From positions 1 through 6,472 of the forward strand of contig CALJPB010000323.1 in NCBI GenBank assembly GCA_937981305.1: DNA of 6,472 nt, given 5' to 3'. Below, in pieces: positions 1 to 6,058 of this stretch (positions are counted from its first letter, which is position 1; every line of letters begins with the position of its first letter). This DNA is from an uncultured Selenomonas sp. (GTDB lineage Bacteria > Bacillota > Negativicutes > Selenomonadales > Selenomonadaceae). The position numbers and the translations under genes were made by a program. A model generated the notes under the pieces. The model searched no databases, was not told where the DNA came from, and worked only from the letters and a program-made list of their open reading frames with translations.

Positions 1-936
1 ATCCGCAACCACCGCTGACGCCGTTGGCAGCGAACCCGCACCGCGCCCGTAAAACATGGCGTCACCGATGACATTGCCGCGCACAAAGATCGCATTGAAC
101 ACCCCGTTCACCGAGGCAAGCGGATGCGTCTTCGGCAGGAAGACGGGGTGGACGCGGACGTCAATCCCCTCCTCCGTGTTGCGCCCGACTGCGAGGAGTT
201 TGATGACATAACCTAGATTGAGACCATACTCAATGTCGTCCTCGGTGATATGTGAAATCCCCTCAACGGAGACATCCTCAAAGCCGATGACCGTATCAAA
301 GGCGAGTGAGGCAAGAATAGCCGCCTTGCGTGCAGCATCGAGACCATCCACATCCGCCGAGGGATTTGCCTCCGCATAGCCCTTTTCCTGTGCACGGCGC
401 AGAACGGCATCATAGCTGATATGCTTTTCCGTCATCTTCGTCAGCATATAGTTCGTTGTCCCGTTGACAACGCCCATGATCTCCGTGATGCTGTTTGCCG
501 TCAGACATTCCTTCAGCGGTTTGATGATTGGGATACCGCCGCCGACACTCGCCTCATAGAGAAAATCCACGGTGCTTGCTTCCGCTGCGGCATAAAGTTC
601 GGAGAGATGCTCAGCGATAACATCCTTGTTTGCCGTTACGACGTGCTTTCCCGCCGCCATTGCACGCATCATATAATCCTTTGCAGGAGCAATCCCCCCC
701 ATGACCTCAACAACGACAGATATTTCCTCATCATTCAGAATTTCGTCGAAGTTATCGGTCAGCGGAATTCCTGCGGCTTCCGGACGATGTTTTTTCGCAT
801 CGCGCACGAGAATCTTCTTGATCTCAATAGCTGCACCACAGCGCTCCGTGATCGTATCCGCATTCATCGAGAGTGTACGCACTACCCCTGAGCCAACCGT
901 CCCTGCTCCGAGAAGTGCAATTTTGATTGTGTTCAC
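1..936 (-). CDS. hom: Homoserine dehydrogenase, N-terminal 312 residues (C-terminus beyond window edge)
   Basis: This enzyme reduces aspartate semialdehyde to homoserine with NAD(P)H, the branch point to threonine and methionine, in the cytoplasm. I translated the frame by hand from 936 to base 1 without a stop. The Rossmann nucleotide-binding glycine motif GAGTVGSG is at residues 10-17. The segment VVTANKD at 99-105 carries the family's catalytic lysine (K104). GGGIPII and NGTTNYML, typical of the substrate domain, follow. The family signature runs from GYAE (E189) to DGLDAARK, with D200 and K204 matching the acidic and lysine active-site residues. Family members with a C-terminal ACT domain are about 430 residues long, so roughly the last quarter is missing here, and the presence of that ACT domain cannot be judged. 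The GTG start at 936 follows a weak GGGGGA site; a TTG one codon upstream (939) is equally possible, and an in-frame TAA lies just before it. It sits 18 nt after the ACT gene, suggesting one operon. Confidence 0.95.
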   Translation of the reverse strand, partial: MNTIKIALLGAGTVGSGVVRTLSMNADTITERCGAAIEIKKILVRDAKKHRPEAAGIPLTDNFDEILNDEEISVVVEVMGGIAPAKDYMMRAMAAGKHVVTANKDVIAEHLSELYAAAEASTVDFLYEASVGGGIPIIKPLKECLTANSITEIMGVVNGTTNYMLTKMTEKHISYDAVLRRAQEKGYAEANPSADVDGLDAARKAAILASLAFDTVIGFEDVSVEGISHITEDDIEYGLNLGYVIKLLAVGRNTEEGIDVRVHPVFLPKTHPLASVNGVFNAIFVRGNVIGDAMFYGRGAGSLPTASAVVAD

Positions 937-954
937 CAAATTTTATCCCCCATG

Positions 955-1401
955 TCAAGCCTGTCCGATGACCTCAAGTTTTTCCACACCGTCGACCACA
1001 TCCACCTTTTCCAACAATGTCTGCAAGCCGTCGCGCAGTTTTGTTGTCTCAAGGGAGATGTTGACCGTCGCAGCTCCACGTGCAGGAAGCCCCTGATTGA
1101 TCGTCATGACGCTCCCCCCCTCCTCAGCAATGACCTGAAGAACAGCCTGCAGCGTGCCGCCCCGATGGCGGAGCAGCATGGAGAGCGTGACAATCTTATC
1201 ACGCGTTGCATCGAAGAACGAATACACATAATCCTTGTACTTGTAATAGGCACTTCGGCTGAGATTGGCCCTGGCAACCGCCTCATTGACCGTCCGCACT
1301 TCACCACTGTGAAGAAGCTCCTTTGCGAGGATGGTCTTTTTGATTGCCTTCGGCAAAATCTCCTCACGAACGAGATAGACACCCGTCATATCAATTTTCA
1401 T
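955..1401 (-). CDS. PheB-like ACT domain-containing protein (UPF0735 family)
   Basis: This small cytoplasmic protein of 148 residues matches the usual length of the UPF0735/PheB-like family. Residues 1-30 form a charged helical lead-in. Residues 37-58 (TVNEAVARANLSRSAYYKYKD) look like a helix-turn-helix, and residues 71-148 form an ACT domain with the typical start (KIVTLSMLLRHRGGTLQAVL) and two Gly-rich turns. ACT domains usually bind amino acids and act as sensors; the ligand here is unknown. The gene lies directly upstream of homoserine dehydrogenase, 18 nt away, and behind its own promoter, which suggests a regulatory role in the aspartate-family pathway; this is inference. I start it at the ATG at 1401, which has GGAGG eight nt upstream. 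An in-frame TTG at 1416 is open but overlaps that Shine-Dalgarno sequence, so it is unlikely. The name pheB comes from a Bacillus gene paired with pheA and may not describe the role here, so I give no symbol. Confidence 0.9.
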   Translation of the reverse strand: MKIDMTGVYLVREEILPKAIKKTILAKELLHSGEVRTVNEAVARANLSRSAYYKYKDYVYSFFDATRDKIVTLSMLLRHRGGTLQAVLQVIAEEGGSVMTINQGLPARGAATVNISLETTKLRDGLQTLLEKVDVVDGVEKLEVIGQA

Positions 1402-1409
1402 AAATGATT

Positions 1410-1414
1410 CCTCC
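1410..1414 (-). promoter_or_regulatory. Shine-Dalgarno site deciding the ACT-gene start
   Basis: On the minus strand GGAGG ends eight nt before the ATG at 1401. The upstream in-frame TTG (1416-1414) shares a base with this site, so it cannot use it. The site therefore fixes the start at 1401. Confidence 0.8.
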
Positions 1415-1444
1415 AATGGATGGAAAGACTTTTATAACGGTCTG

Positions 1445-1473
1445 AGTATACCACATCCGAGCACAATCAACAA
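1445..1473 (-). promoter_or_regulatory. Sigma-A-type promoter with extended -10 for the ACT-hom pair
   Basis: In the 84-nt gap between plsY and the ACT gene, the minus strand carries TTGTTG (1473-1468), a 17-nt spacer, then TATACT (1450-1445), five of six matches to the -10 consensus. The bases TGG directly before it make an extended -10, which offsets the poor -35 (three of six). Transcription would start near 1438, giving a leader of about 37 nt with no attenuator or riboswitch fold that I can see. The region is clearly more AT-rich than the flanking genes. I see no terminator after plsY, so read-through from upstream is also likely. Confidence 0.65.
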
Positions 1474-1485
1474 ATAAAACACGGA

Positions 1486-2067
1486 CTAAATCTTATTCTC
1501 TGTCCCATTCATCAGTCTCTTGATGTTCTCACGATGGCGGACAATGACGAGAAACGCCGCAATCACGGTAAACACAATGTACTCCATTGGATAAGAAAAA
1601 AGTGCTGCAAGAATAGGTGTCAAAAATCCCGCCACGACAGAACCAAGTGAAACATAGCGTGTCATATAGACAATCGCAAGCCATACGGCAAATACAAGCA
1701 GGGTAACATTCCCCATCAGCATGGTCAGGACACCAAGGGACGTAGCAACGCCTTTGCCGCCGCGAAAGCGCAAAAAAATTGAAAAGCTGTGCCCGATGAT
1801 GGCAAACAGTCCGCCAATGACCGCAGCAAGCGGCGTATCAATGAGGTAGAGCCCCAGTAAAACCCCCGCCTGTCCCTTGAAACTGTCGGCAAGAAAGACG
1901 ATGAGGCCGGGAATTTTCCCAAGTGTTCGCCACGCATTCGTCGCACCGATATTGTGACTCCCATATTGGCGCAAATCGGTATGCCAGAAGAGTTTCCCGA
2001 GAATCAAACCGCTCGGAATCGAGCCAATCAGGTAGGCGAGAACGCCCGTCAGAAGATAGTCCGCCAT
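1486..2067 (-). CDS. plsY: Glycerol-3-phosphate acyltransferase PlsY
   Basis: PlsY transfers the acyl group from acyl-phosphate to glycerol-3-phosphate, making lysophosphatidic acid at the cytoplasmic membrane; PlsX normally supplies the acyl-phosphate. The 193-residue protein is almost all hydrophobic segments joined by short loops, as in the family. The three conserved loop motifs are present: GSIPSG at residues 15-20, GSHNIGATN at 36-44, and GHSFSIFLRFRGGKGVAT at 92-109. The last is the Gly/Lys-rich phosphate-binding loop. The C-terminus RHRENIKRLMNGTE (177-190) is also typical. The ATG at 2067 shares one base with the der stop codon (TGATG) and has AAGGAGG seven nt upstream. A GTG one codon earlier (2070) is open but only four nt from that site. 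The overlap implies translational coupling to der. The stop is TAG at 1488-1486. Confidence 0.95.
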   Translation of the reverse strand: MADYLLTGVLAYLIGSIPSGLILGKLFWHTDLRQYGSHNIGATNAWRTLGKIPGLIVFLADSFKGQAGVLLGLYLIDTPLAAVIGGLFAIIGHSFSIFLRFRGGKGVATSLGVLTMLMGNVTLLVFAVWLAIVYMTRYVSLGSVVAGFLTPILAALFSYPMEYIVFTVIAAFLVIVRHRENIKRLMNGTENKI

Positions 2068-3392
2068 CACTCTTCCTCCTTGCGGGCACGTACGACAAGA
2101 CGAAGCGGTGTTCCCTCGAAGCCAAAACTCTCGCGCAGACGATTCTCAATGAAGCGCAGATAGGAAAAGTGCATAAGTTCGGGATCGTTCACAAATATGA
2201 TGAACGTCGGCGGGGTGATTCCCACCTGCGTGACAAAGAGAATCTTGAGCTGCTTCCCTTTCTTTGTCGGCGGCGGGTTGACCGAGACCGCATCCCGAAT
2301 CAGCTCGTTGAGCACACTCGTCTTGATGCGCATGGACTGCTGTTCTGCAACGTATTTGACAAGCTCTGTCACGCGCTCAACACGTTGACCTGTAAGTGCT
2401 GATGTATAGAGCACCGGCGCATATTGGAGAAAGCCCAGCTTTTCGCGCAGATCATCTGTGAAACGCAGCGTCGATTTATCGTTCTTCTCAGGGAAAATAT
2501 CCCATTTGTTCACAACAATGATAACGCCCTTGCCGGATTCGTGGACATAGCCCGCAATCTTCGTATCCTGTTCCAGAATACCCTCGGCGGCGTTGATGAC
2601 CATGAGGACGACACCCGCACGGTCAATCGCGCGCAGGGAGCGCATCACACTGTATCGCTCCACGGGCAGGCTGATCTTCCCCTTGCGGCGCATCCCCGCC
2701 GTGTCGATGAGCAGATACTTCGCTCCGTCCCGTGTGAAATGCGTGTCGATTGCATCCCGCGTCGTCCCGGGCACATCGCTGACAATCACGCGCTCCTCAC
2801 CGAGGAGACGATTCACAAGCGAGGACTTGCCAACATTCGGGCGCCCAACAACGGCGATTGCAATTTCGTCGGACTCAGCACCGTCGCTCATCTCCTCCGG
2901 AAATGCCGCGACGATTGCATCGAGCAGGTCGCCGAGATTCATCGCATTCGATGCTGAAATGGGAATCGGATCGCCAAGACCGAGCGAATAAAAGTCATAG
3001 ATCAAATTCTCGCGGTCGAAACTGTCAATCTTGTTGACTGCAAGGATCACAGGCTTATTCGTACGCCGCAGAAGCCGCCCGACCTCCTCGTCCGAGGAGG
3101 TCAGCCCCGCACGCCCGTCGACGAGAAAGAGAATGACGTCCGCCTCCTCCATCGCAAGCTCTGCCTGACTGCGCATGGAGCGGAGGATATGGTCGCTCTC
3201 GTCAAACTCGATGCCGCCCGTATCAATTATCGTGAACTCGTGGTTCAGCCACTCCGCGTCCATATAGATGCGGTCGCGTGTCACGCCGGGCATATCATCA
3301 ACAATCGACACGCGCTTCTTGCCAATCTGATTGAACAGAGTCGATTTGCCTACATTCGGCCGTCCGACCACGGCCACAATGGGTTTACTCAT
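2067..3392 (-). CDS. der: Ribosome-associated double GTPase Der (EngA)
   Basis: Der is an essential GTPase that binds the 50S subunit late in its assembly. The 441-residue protein has the diagnostic layout of two tandem G domains followed by a KH-like domain. G domain 1 has the P-loop GRPNVGKST (10-18), DTGG (57-60), NKID (120-123) and SAS (146-148). G domain 2 repeats these as GRPNVGKSS (183-191), DTAG (230-233), NKWD (295-298) and SAL (331-333). The KH-like domain spans about 353-437 and includes the conserved NPPPTKKGKQLKILFVTQ stretch. Length is normal and no key residue is missing. The ATG at 3392 has GAGGAG nine nt upstream (3407-3402). The gene follows the DUF512 gene after 26 nt and overlaps plsY, so the three are probably cotranscribed. 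Confidence 0.98.
   Translation of the reverse strand: MSKPIVAVVGRPNVGKSTLFNQIGKKRVSIVDDMPGVTRDRIYMDAEWLNHEFTIIDTGGIEFDESDHILRSMRSQAELAMEEADVILFLVDGRAGLTSSDEEVGRLLRRTNKPVILAVNKIDSFDRENLIYDFYSLGLGDPIPISASNAMNLGDLLDAIVAAFPEEMSDGAESDEIAIAVVGRPNVGKSSLVNRLLGEERVIVSDVPGTTRDAIDTHFTRDGAKYLLIDTAGMRRKGKISLPVERYSVMRSLRAIDRAGVVLMVINAAEGILEQDTKIAGYVHESGKGVIIVVNKWDIFPEKNDKSTLRFTDDLREKLGFLQYAPVLYTSALTGQRVERVTELVKYVAEQQSMRIKTSVLNELIRDAVSVNPPPTKKGKQLKILFVTQVGITPPTFIIFVNDPELMHFSYLRFIENRLRESFGFEGTPLRLVVRARKEEE
2075..2081 (-). promoter_or_regulatory. Shine-Dalgarno site for plsY inside der
   Basis: A perfect AAGGAGG on the minus strand lies within the last codons of der, coding part of its Arg-Lys-Glu-Glu-Glu tail. 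It is seven nt from the ATG at 2067 and four nt from the alternative GTG at 2070, which favours the ATG. Confidence 0.8.
3081..3102. repeat. Perfect 10-bp inverted repeat with 2-nt centre inside der
   Basis: The arms GACCTCCTCG and CGAGGAGGTC are separated by two bases. As RNA from either strand this would fold to a nine-pair stem with a four-base loop. It encodes Thr-Ser-Ser-Asp-Glu-Glu-Val (residues 98-104) of the first G domain. No U-run follows, so it is not an intrinsic terminator. It may simply reflect codon choice. Confidence 0.6.
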
Positions 3393-3418
3393 CGTTTTTC
3401 ACTCCTCTCATAAATTCT

Positions 3419-4813
3419 TCAACGTGCAGCGGCAGGTTTTGTATACCCCGCATTGCTCTGCCATGTATATCCCCCACTCAGACGTTCACGATGGTAATGT
3501 CCCCAGTCCGTAAGTGCCTCATGATAGTCGCGTCCCGTCGCCACAGGCTCAATGCGGATATGCGGAAACTCTTTCTGCATTGCATCAAGAGAAATATCGT
3601 CCAGAAACACATCCTCACCCTCGCGCAGGGAGGAAGCGGGTATCAGCACACCGTCCACGGAATGCGGGAACTTACGAAGTGCTGCCGCTATGTCATGCCC
3701 CGTAAGAAGTCCCGACACATTGACCGTCGGTCCGAAATGTTCATTGATAACAGGAAGGACATGAATGCGACGCACATCGGGGTCAAGCTCACGCGCCAAC
3801 CGCTCCATCACAGGTGCAACAGCTGTCCCACTGATAACAGCAAGTCTTGAACTGTCATCTATGGTATTTGCGCAGTCACCGGCAGCCGTCCATTCCTCGA
3901 TAAAGTTGCGCGTCAGTCCGATCCCGTTGTCGAGTTGGGGAAAGCCGTCGTACATTTCAGCGGGTGGAACCTCACGCCCCGCAAGAAAGTAGAACTCATC
4001 GCCGAGATAGATGAAGGTGCGCCCCTCCTCTGCGCGCATCCTCTCCTGCCATGCCTCCACCTGATCGATCACACGCGCGGCACCAATGCGGTCAAACTGG
4101 ATGAGTGGAAACGGATCCGTGCGATGCTTTGTTAATCCCACAGGCACGATTGCAAGGGAAAGTGCGTGGGGTCGTCGATCCGTAATATCACGGATCGTGC
4201 GCTCAAGTTCCTCCCCATCGTTCAGTCCATAGCAGAGCACTACCTGTGTATGATAATCTGCGCCCGCTTTCTCAAGTTTGGTCAGCTGCCCAAGGATATC
4301 CGCCGCCCCCTTGTAACGCAGGATCTCGGCACGCAGCACAGGATTTGTGCACTGCACGGACACGTAGAGCGGCGAGAGATGATATCGTTCAATCCGCGCA
4401 AAATCGGCTGCTCCCATATTTGTGAGCGTCACAAAATTCCCGTAGAGAAAGGAAAGGCGATAGTCGTCATCCTTGACAGAGAGACTGTGTCGCATGTCGG
4501 GCGCAATCATATCAACAAAGCAAAAATAGCAGTGATTTGCGCAGGGGCGAATCCCATCAAAGACAGCACGCTCAAACTCCACACCAAAGTCCTCGTCATA
4601 GTCCTTGTCGAAAGCAATGAGCTCCTGCTCCCCATCAGGGTGCTCGACAAGAAGCTCAATCTCCTCATCTGCCATTGCAAAGCTGAAGTCAATGATGTCG
4701 CGCAGGGGAGTATTGTTGACCGAAAGGATCTTATCCCCCGGTACGAGTTCCAACTCCTCGGCAATGCTGCCCTCCAGTACGCGCAGAATAACCCCTGGAT
4801 ATCCTTTCGCCAT
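3419..4813 (-). CDS. PDZ / radical-SAM-like / DUF512 protein of unknown function
   Basis: This 464-residue cytoplasmic protein belongs to the DUF512 family, whose reaction I do not know. Residues 1-60 form a PDZ-like domain (GVILRVLEGSIAEELELVPGDKILSVN region). Residues 88-230 look like a radical SAM core: the iron-sulfur motif CANHCYFC gives Cys91, Cys95 and Cys98 in CX3CX2C spacing, followed by GNFVTLTNM (126-133) and VVLCYGLNDGEEL (191-203). Residues 230-440 are the DUF512 region, with GDEFYFLAG (271-279), YDGFPQLDNGIG (288-299) and FGPTVNVSGLLTG (360-372). I start it at the ATG at 4813, three nt after an AAAGGGGGG purine run. An in-frame TTG at 4885 would add 24 residues, but the added part is encoded by the rpsA terminator, so it is unlikely; an ATG at 4831 is a less likely alternative. 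It lies between rpsA and der, 26 nt from der, hinting at a link to translation or ribosome assembly; this is inference. Confidence 0.9.
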   Translation of the reverse strand: MAKGYPGVILRVLEGSIAEELELVPGDKILSVNNTPLRDIIDFSFAMADEEIELLVEHPDGEQELIAFDKDYDEDFGVEFERAVFDGIRPCANHCYFCFVDMIAPDMRHSLSVKDDDYRLSFLYGNFVTLTNMGAADFARIERYHLSPLYVSVQCTNPVLRAEILRYKGAADILGQLTKLEKAGADYHTQVVLCYGLNDGEELERTIRDITDRRPHALSLAIVPVGLTKHRTDPFPLIQFDRIGAARVIDQVEAWQERMRAEEGRTFIYLGDEFYFLAGREVPPAEMYDGFPQLDNGIGLTRNFIEEWTAAGDCANTIDDSSRLAVISGTAVAPVMERLARELDPDVRRIHVLPVINEHFGPTVNVSGLLTGHDIAAALRKFPHSVDGVLIPASSLREGEDVFLDDISLDAMQKEFPHIRIEPVATGRDYHEALTDWGHYHRERLSGGYTWQSNAGYTKPAAAR

Positions 4814-4829
4814 ATGCCCCCCTTTCTCC
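4814..4829 (-). promoter_or_regulatory. Purine-rich ribosome binding region of the DUF512 gene
   Basis: The minus strand reads GGAGAAAGGGGGGCAT directly before the ATG at 4813. AAGGGG with a spacer of about five nt can pair with the 16S tail with a G-U wobble; the GGAG copy is 12 nt away. This is the only good ribosome site near the candidate starts and lies just after the terminator U-run. Confidence 0.55.
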
Positions 4830-4832
4830 ATG

Positions 4833-4859
4833 AAAAAGGAGTGACATTTCATCACTCCT
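4833..4859 (-). terminator. Intrinsic terminator downstream of rpsA
   Basis: On the minus strand AGGAGTGA (4859-4852) and TCACTCCT (4844-4837) form a perfect eight-pair stem around a seven-nt loop, followed directly by a run of five T (4837-4833, one shared with the stem). It begins 30 nt after the rpsA stop at 4889. The modest GC of the stem suggests partial termination, which would leave some read-through into the DUF512, der and plsY genes; I see no convincing promoter in the 75-nt gap. Confidence 0.8.
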
Positions 4860-4888
4860 CTGTTATCGTATGAAATTATTGGCAAACC

Positions 4889-6058
4889 TTACTTCAGCCA
4901 GTCGAGATGAGCCTCGACCTGACCTTCCGTATTCTCGCTCGCCTCAGCCTGTTCCGACTGGTGCTCGTCCACATACTTCTTGATATCAGCATTGTCCGCG
5001 TCACGCTTCGCCTTGGTGATCGAAAGCGAAATACGCTTACGCTTCGTGTCGATGCGAAGCACCTTGACCGTAACGATATCGCCCGTATGAACTGCCTCGT
5101 CTGCCCGCTCAATGCGCTTTTCGGCAAGCTCGCCCATCGGGATAAGGCCGTCAAAGCCCGGCTCGATCTCCATGAACGCACCGAAGTCCGTCAGCTTGAT
5201 GATCTTGCCCTCGATGAAGTCGCCCTCGGCGTACTGCTCCGCCTTCTCCACCCACGGATCCGGAAGCGTATCCTTCACCGAGAGGGAGATGCGCTTTGCA
5301 TCGCGGTCAACGCTCTTGACAAAGACATCGAGCTCCTGCCCGACCTCGAGCACCTCGGAGGGATGCTTCACACGATGCCATGCGAGATCGGAGATATGCG
5401 CCAGACCATCCACGCCGCCGATGTCGATGAATGCACCGTAGTCGACAAGGCGCTTGACCGTACCGCGTACCGTCATCTCAGGCTCGACAGCCGAGAACAC
5501 CGCTTCTTCCTTCTCTGCACGATCACGCTCAAGAAGTTTGCGGCGCGAGAGGACAAGGCGACGCTTCTGGACATCGATCTCAATGATCTCTGCCTCTACC
5601 GTCTTATCTACATAGACCGCAAGATCCTTGACAAAGTGGAGCTCCATCTGAGAAGCGGGAATGAATCCGCGCAGTCCCATAACGTAGGCAACGAGACCGC
5701 CCTTAACCTCTTTTGCAATCTTCGCCTCTACCGTTTCACCCTTCTCGCGGATCTCTTCGATAACCTTCCATGCAGCCATCTTGTCTGCCTCAACCTTGGA
5801 CAGGCTGCCACCATTATCACCGCCAAGAGACTTGATGTAGACCTCGATTTCATCGCCGACCTTCACGACATCGCGTGCATCGTCCGGCGCAGGAACGGCA
5901 AGATCCCTCTTAGAGACAGGAATCTCCTGCTTGTAGCCGATATCGACATACGCCTCGTCGCGGGACACCTGAACGACTTCCCCTTTGACAACCGTACGCT
6001 CCTGGATATCGGGCATATCTTCCTGTTCCAAAAGTTCCTTCATGCTCTGCTCTGACAC
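4889..6058 (-). CDS. rpsA: 30S ribosomal protein S1 (four S1 domains)
   Basis: S1 binds mRNA on the small ribosomal subunit and helps initiation. The 389-residue protein has four S1 (OB-fold) repeats at about 20-92, 107-174, 194-263 and 278-349. Repeats three and four are the most canonical, with VDYGAFIDIGGVDGLAHIS (205-223) and TDFGAFMEIEPGFDGLIP (290-307). An acidic tail rich in Glu, Asp and Gln follows (351-389). Four repeats are normal for Firmicutes and fewer than the six of enterobacteria, so the exact ribosomal role may differ. The start is GTG at 6058, supported by AAGGAGG ten nt upstream. An in-frame ATG at 6043 is 25 nt from that site and so less likely. The first 19 nt overlap the end of ispH in another frame, and an intrinsic terminator follows the stop. 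A candidate promoter inside ispH suggests separate, strong expression. Confidence 0.96.
   Translation of the reverse strand: MSEQSMKELLEQEDMPDIQERTVVKGEVVQVSRDEAYVDIGYKQEIPVSKRDLAVPAPDDARDVVKVGDEIEVYIKSLGGDNGGSLSKVEADKMAAWKVIEEIREKGETVEAKIAKEVKGGLVAYVMGLRGFIPASQMELHFVKDLAVYVDKTVEAEIIEIDVQKRRLVLSRRKLLERDRAEKEEAVFSAVEPEMTVRGTVKRLVDYGAFIDIGGVDGLAHISDLAWHRVKHPSEVLEVGQELDVFVKSVDRDAKRISLSVKDTLPDPWVEKAEQYAEGDFIEGKIIKLTDFGAFMEIEPGFDGLIPMGELAEKRIERADEAVHTGDIVTVKVLRIDTKRKRISLSITKAKRDADNADIKKYVDEHQSEQAEASENTEGQVEAHLDWLK

Noticed and set aside
694..700. Seven-base C/G tract in hom, with a second at 1114-1120 in the ACT gene, as possible phase-variation sites
   Set aside because: Both encode Gly-Gly within conserved segments of housekeeping proteins, are short, and have no contingency-locus context.
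421..891. Plus-strand open frame opposite hom
   Set aside because: Hom is continuous on the minus strand with all key motifs; this frame is its shadow.
953..958. Minus-strand TTGACA just upstream of hom as a separate hom promoter
   Set aside because: No -10-like hexamer lies at 16-18 nt; the only AT-rich bases are about six nt away.
4166..4873. A 235-codon plus-strand open frame opposite the DUF512 gene
   Set aside because: It lies wholly opposite a gene with recognisable domains, has no family resemblance and covers the rpsA terminator.
4901..4918. Six-pair inverted repeat at the end of rpsA as a terminator
   Set aside because: It lies before the stop codon and has no T run; the hairpin at 4833-4859 is a far better terminator.
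5985..6010. Plus-strand TTGACA inside rpsA as an antisense promoter
   Set aside because: No convincing -10 hexamer follows at suitable spacing.
4907..6055. A 382-codon open frame on the plus strand opposite nearly all of rpsA
   Set aside because: Its product resembles no family I know and mirrors the reverse complement of S1 codons. rpsA on the other strand has clear S1 repeats, so this is a codon-bias shadow.
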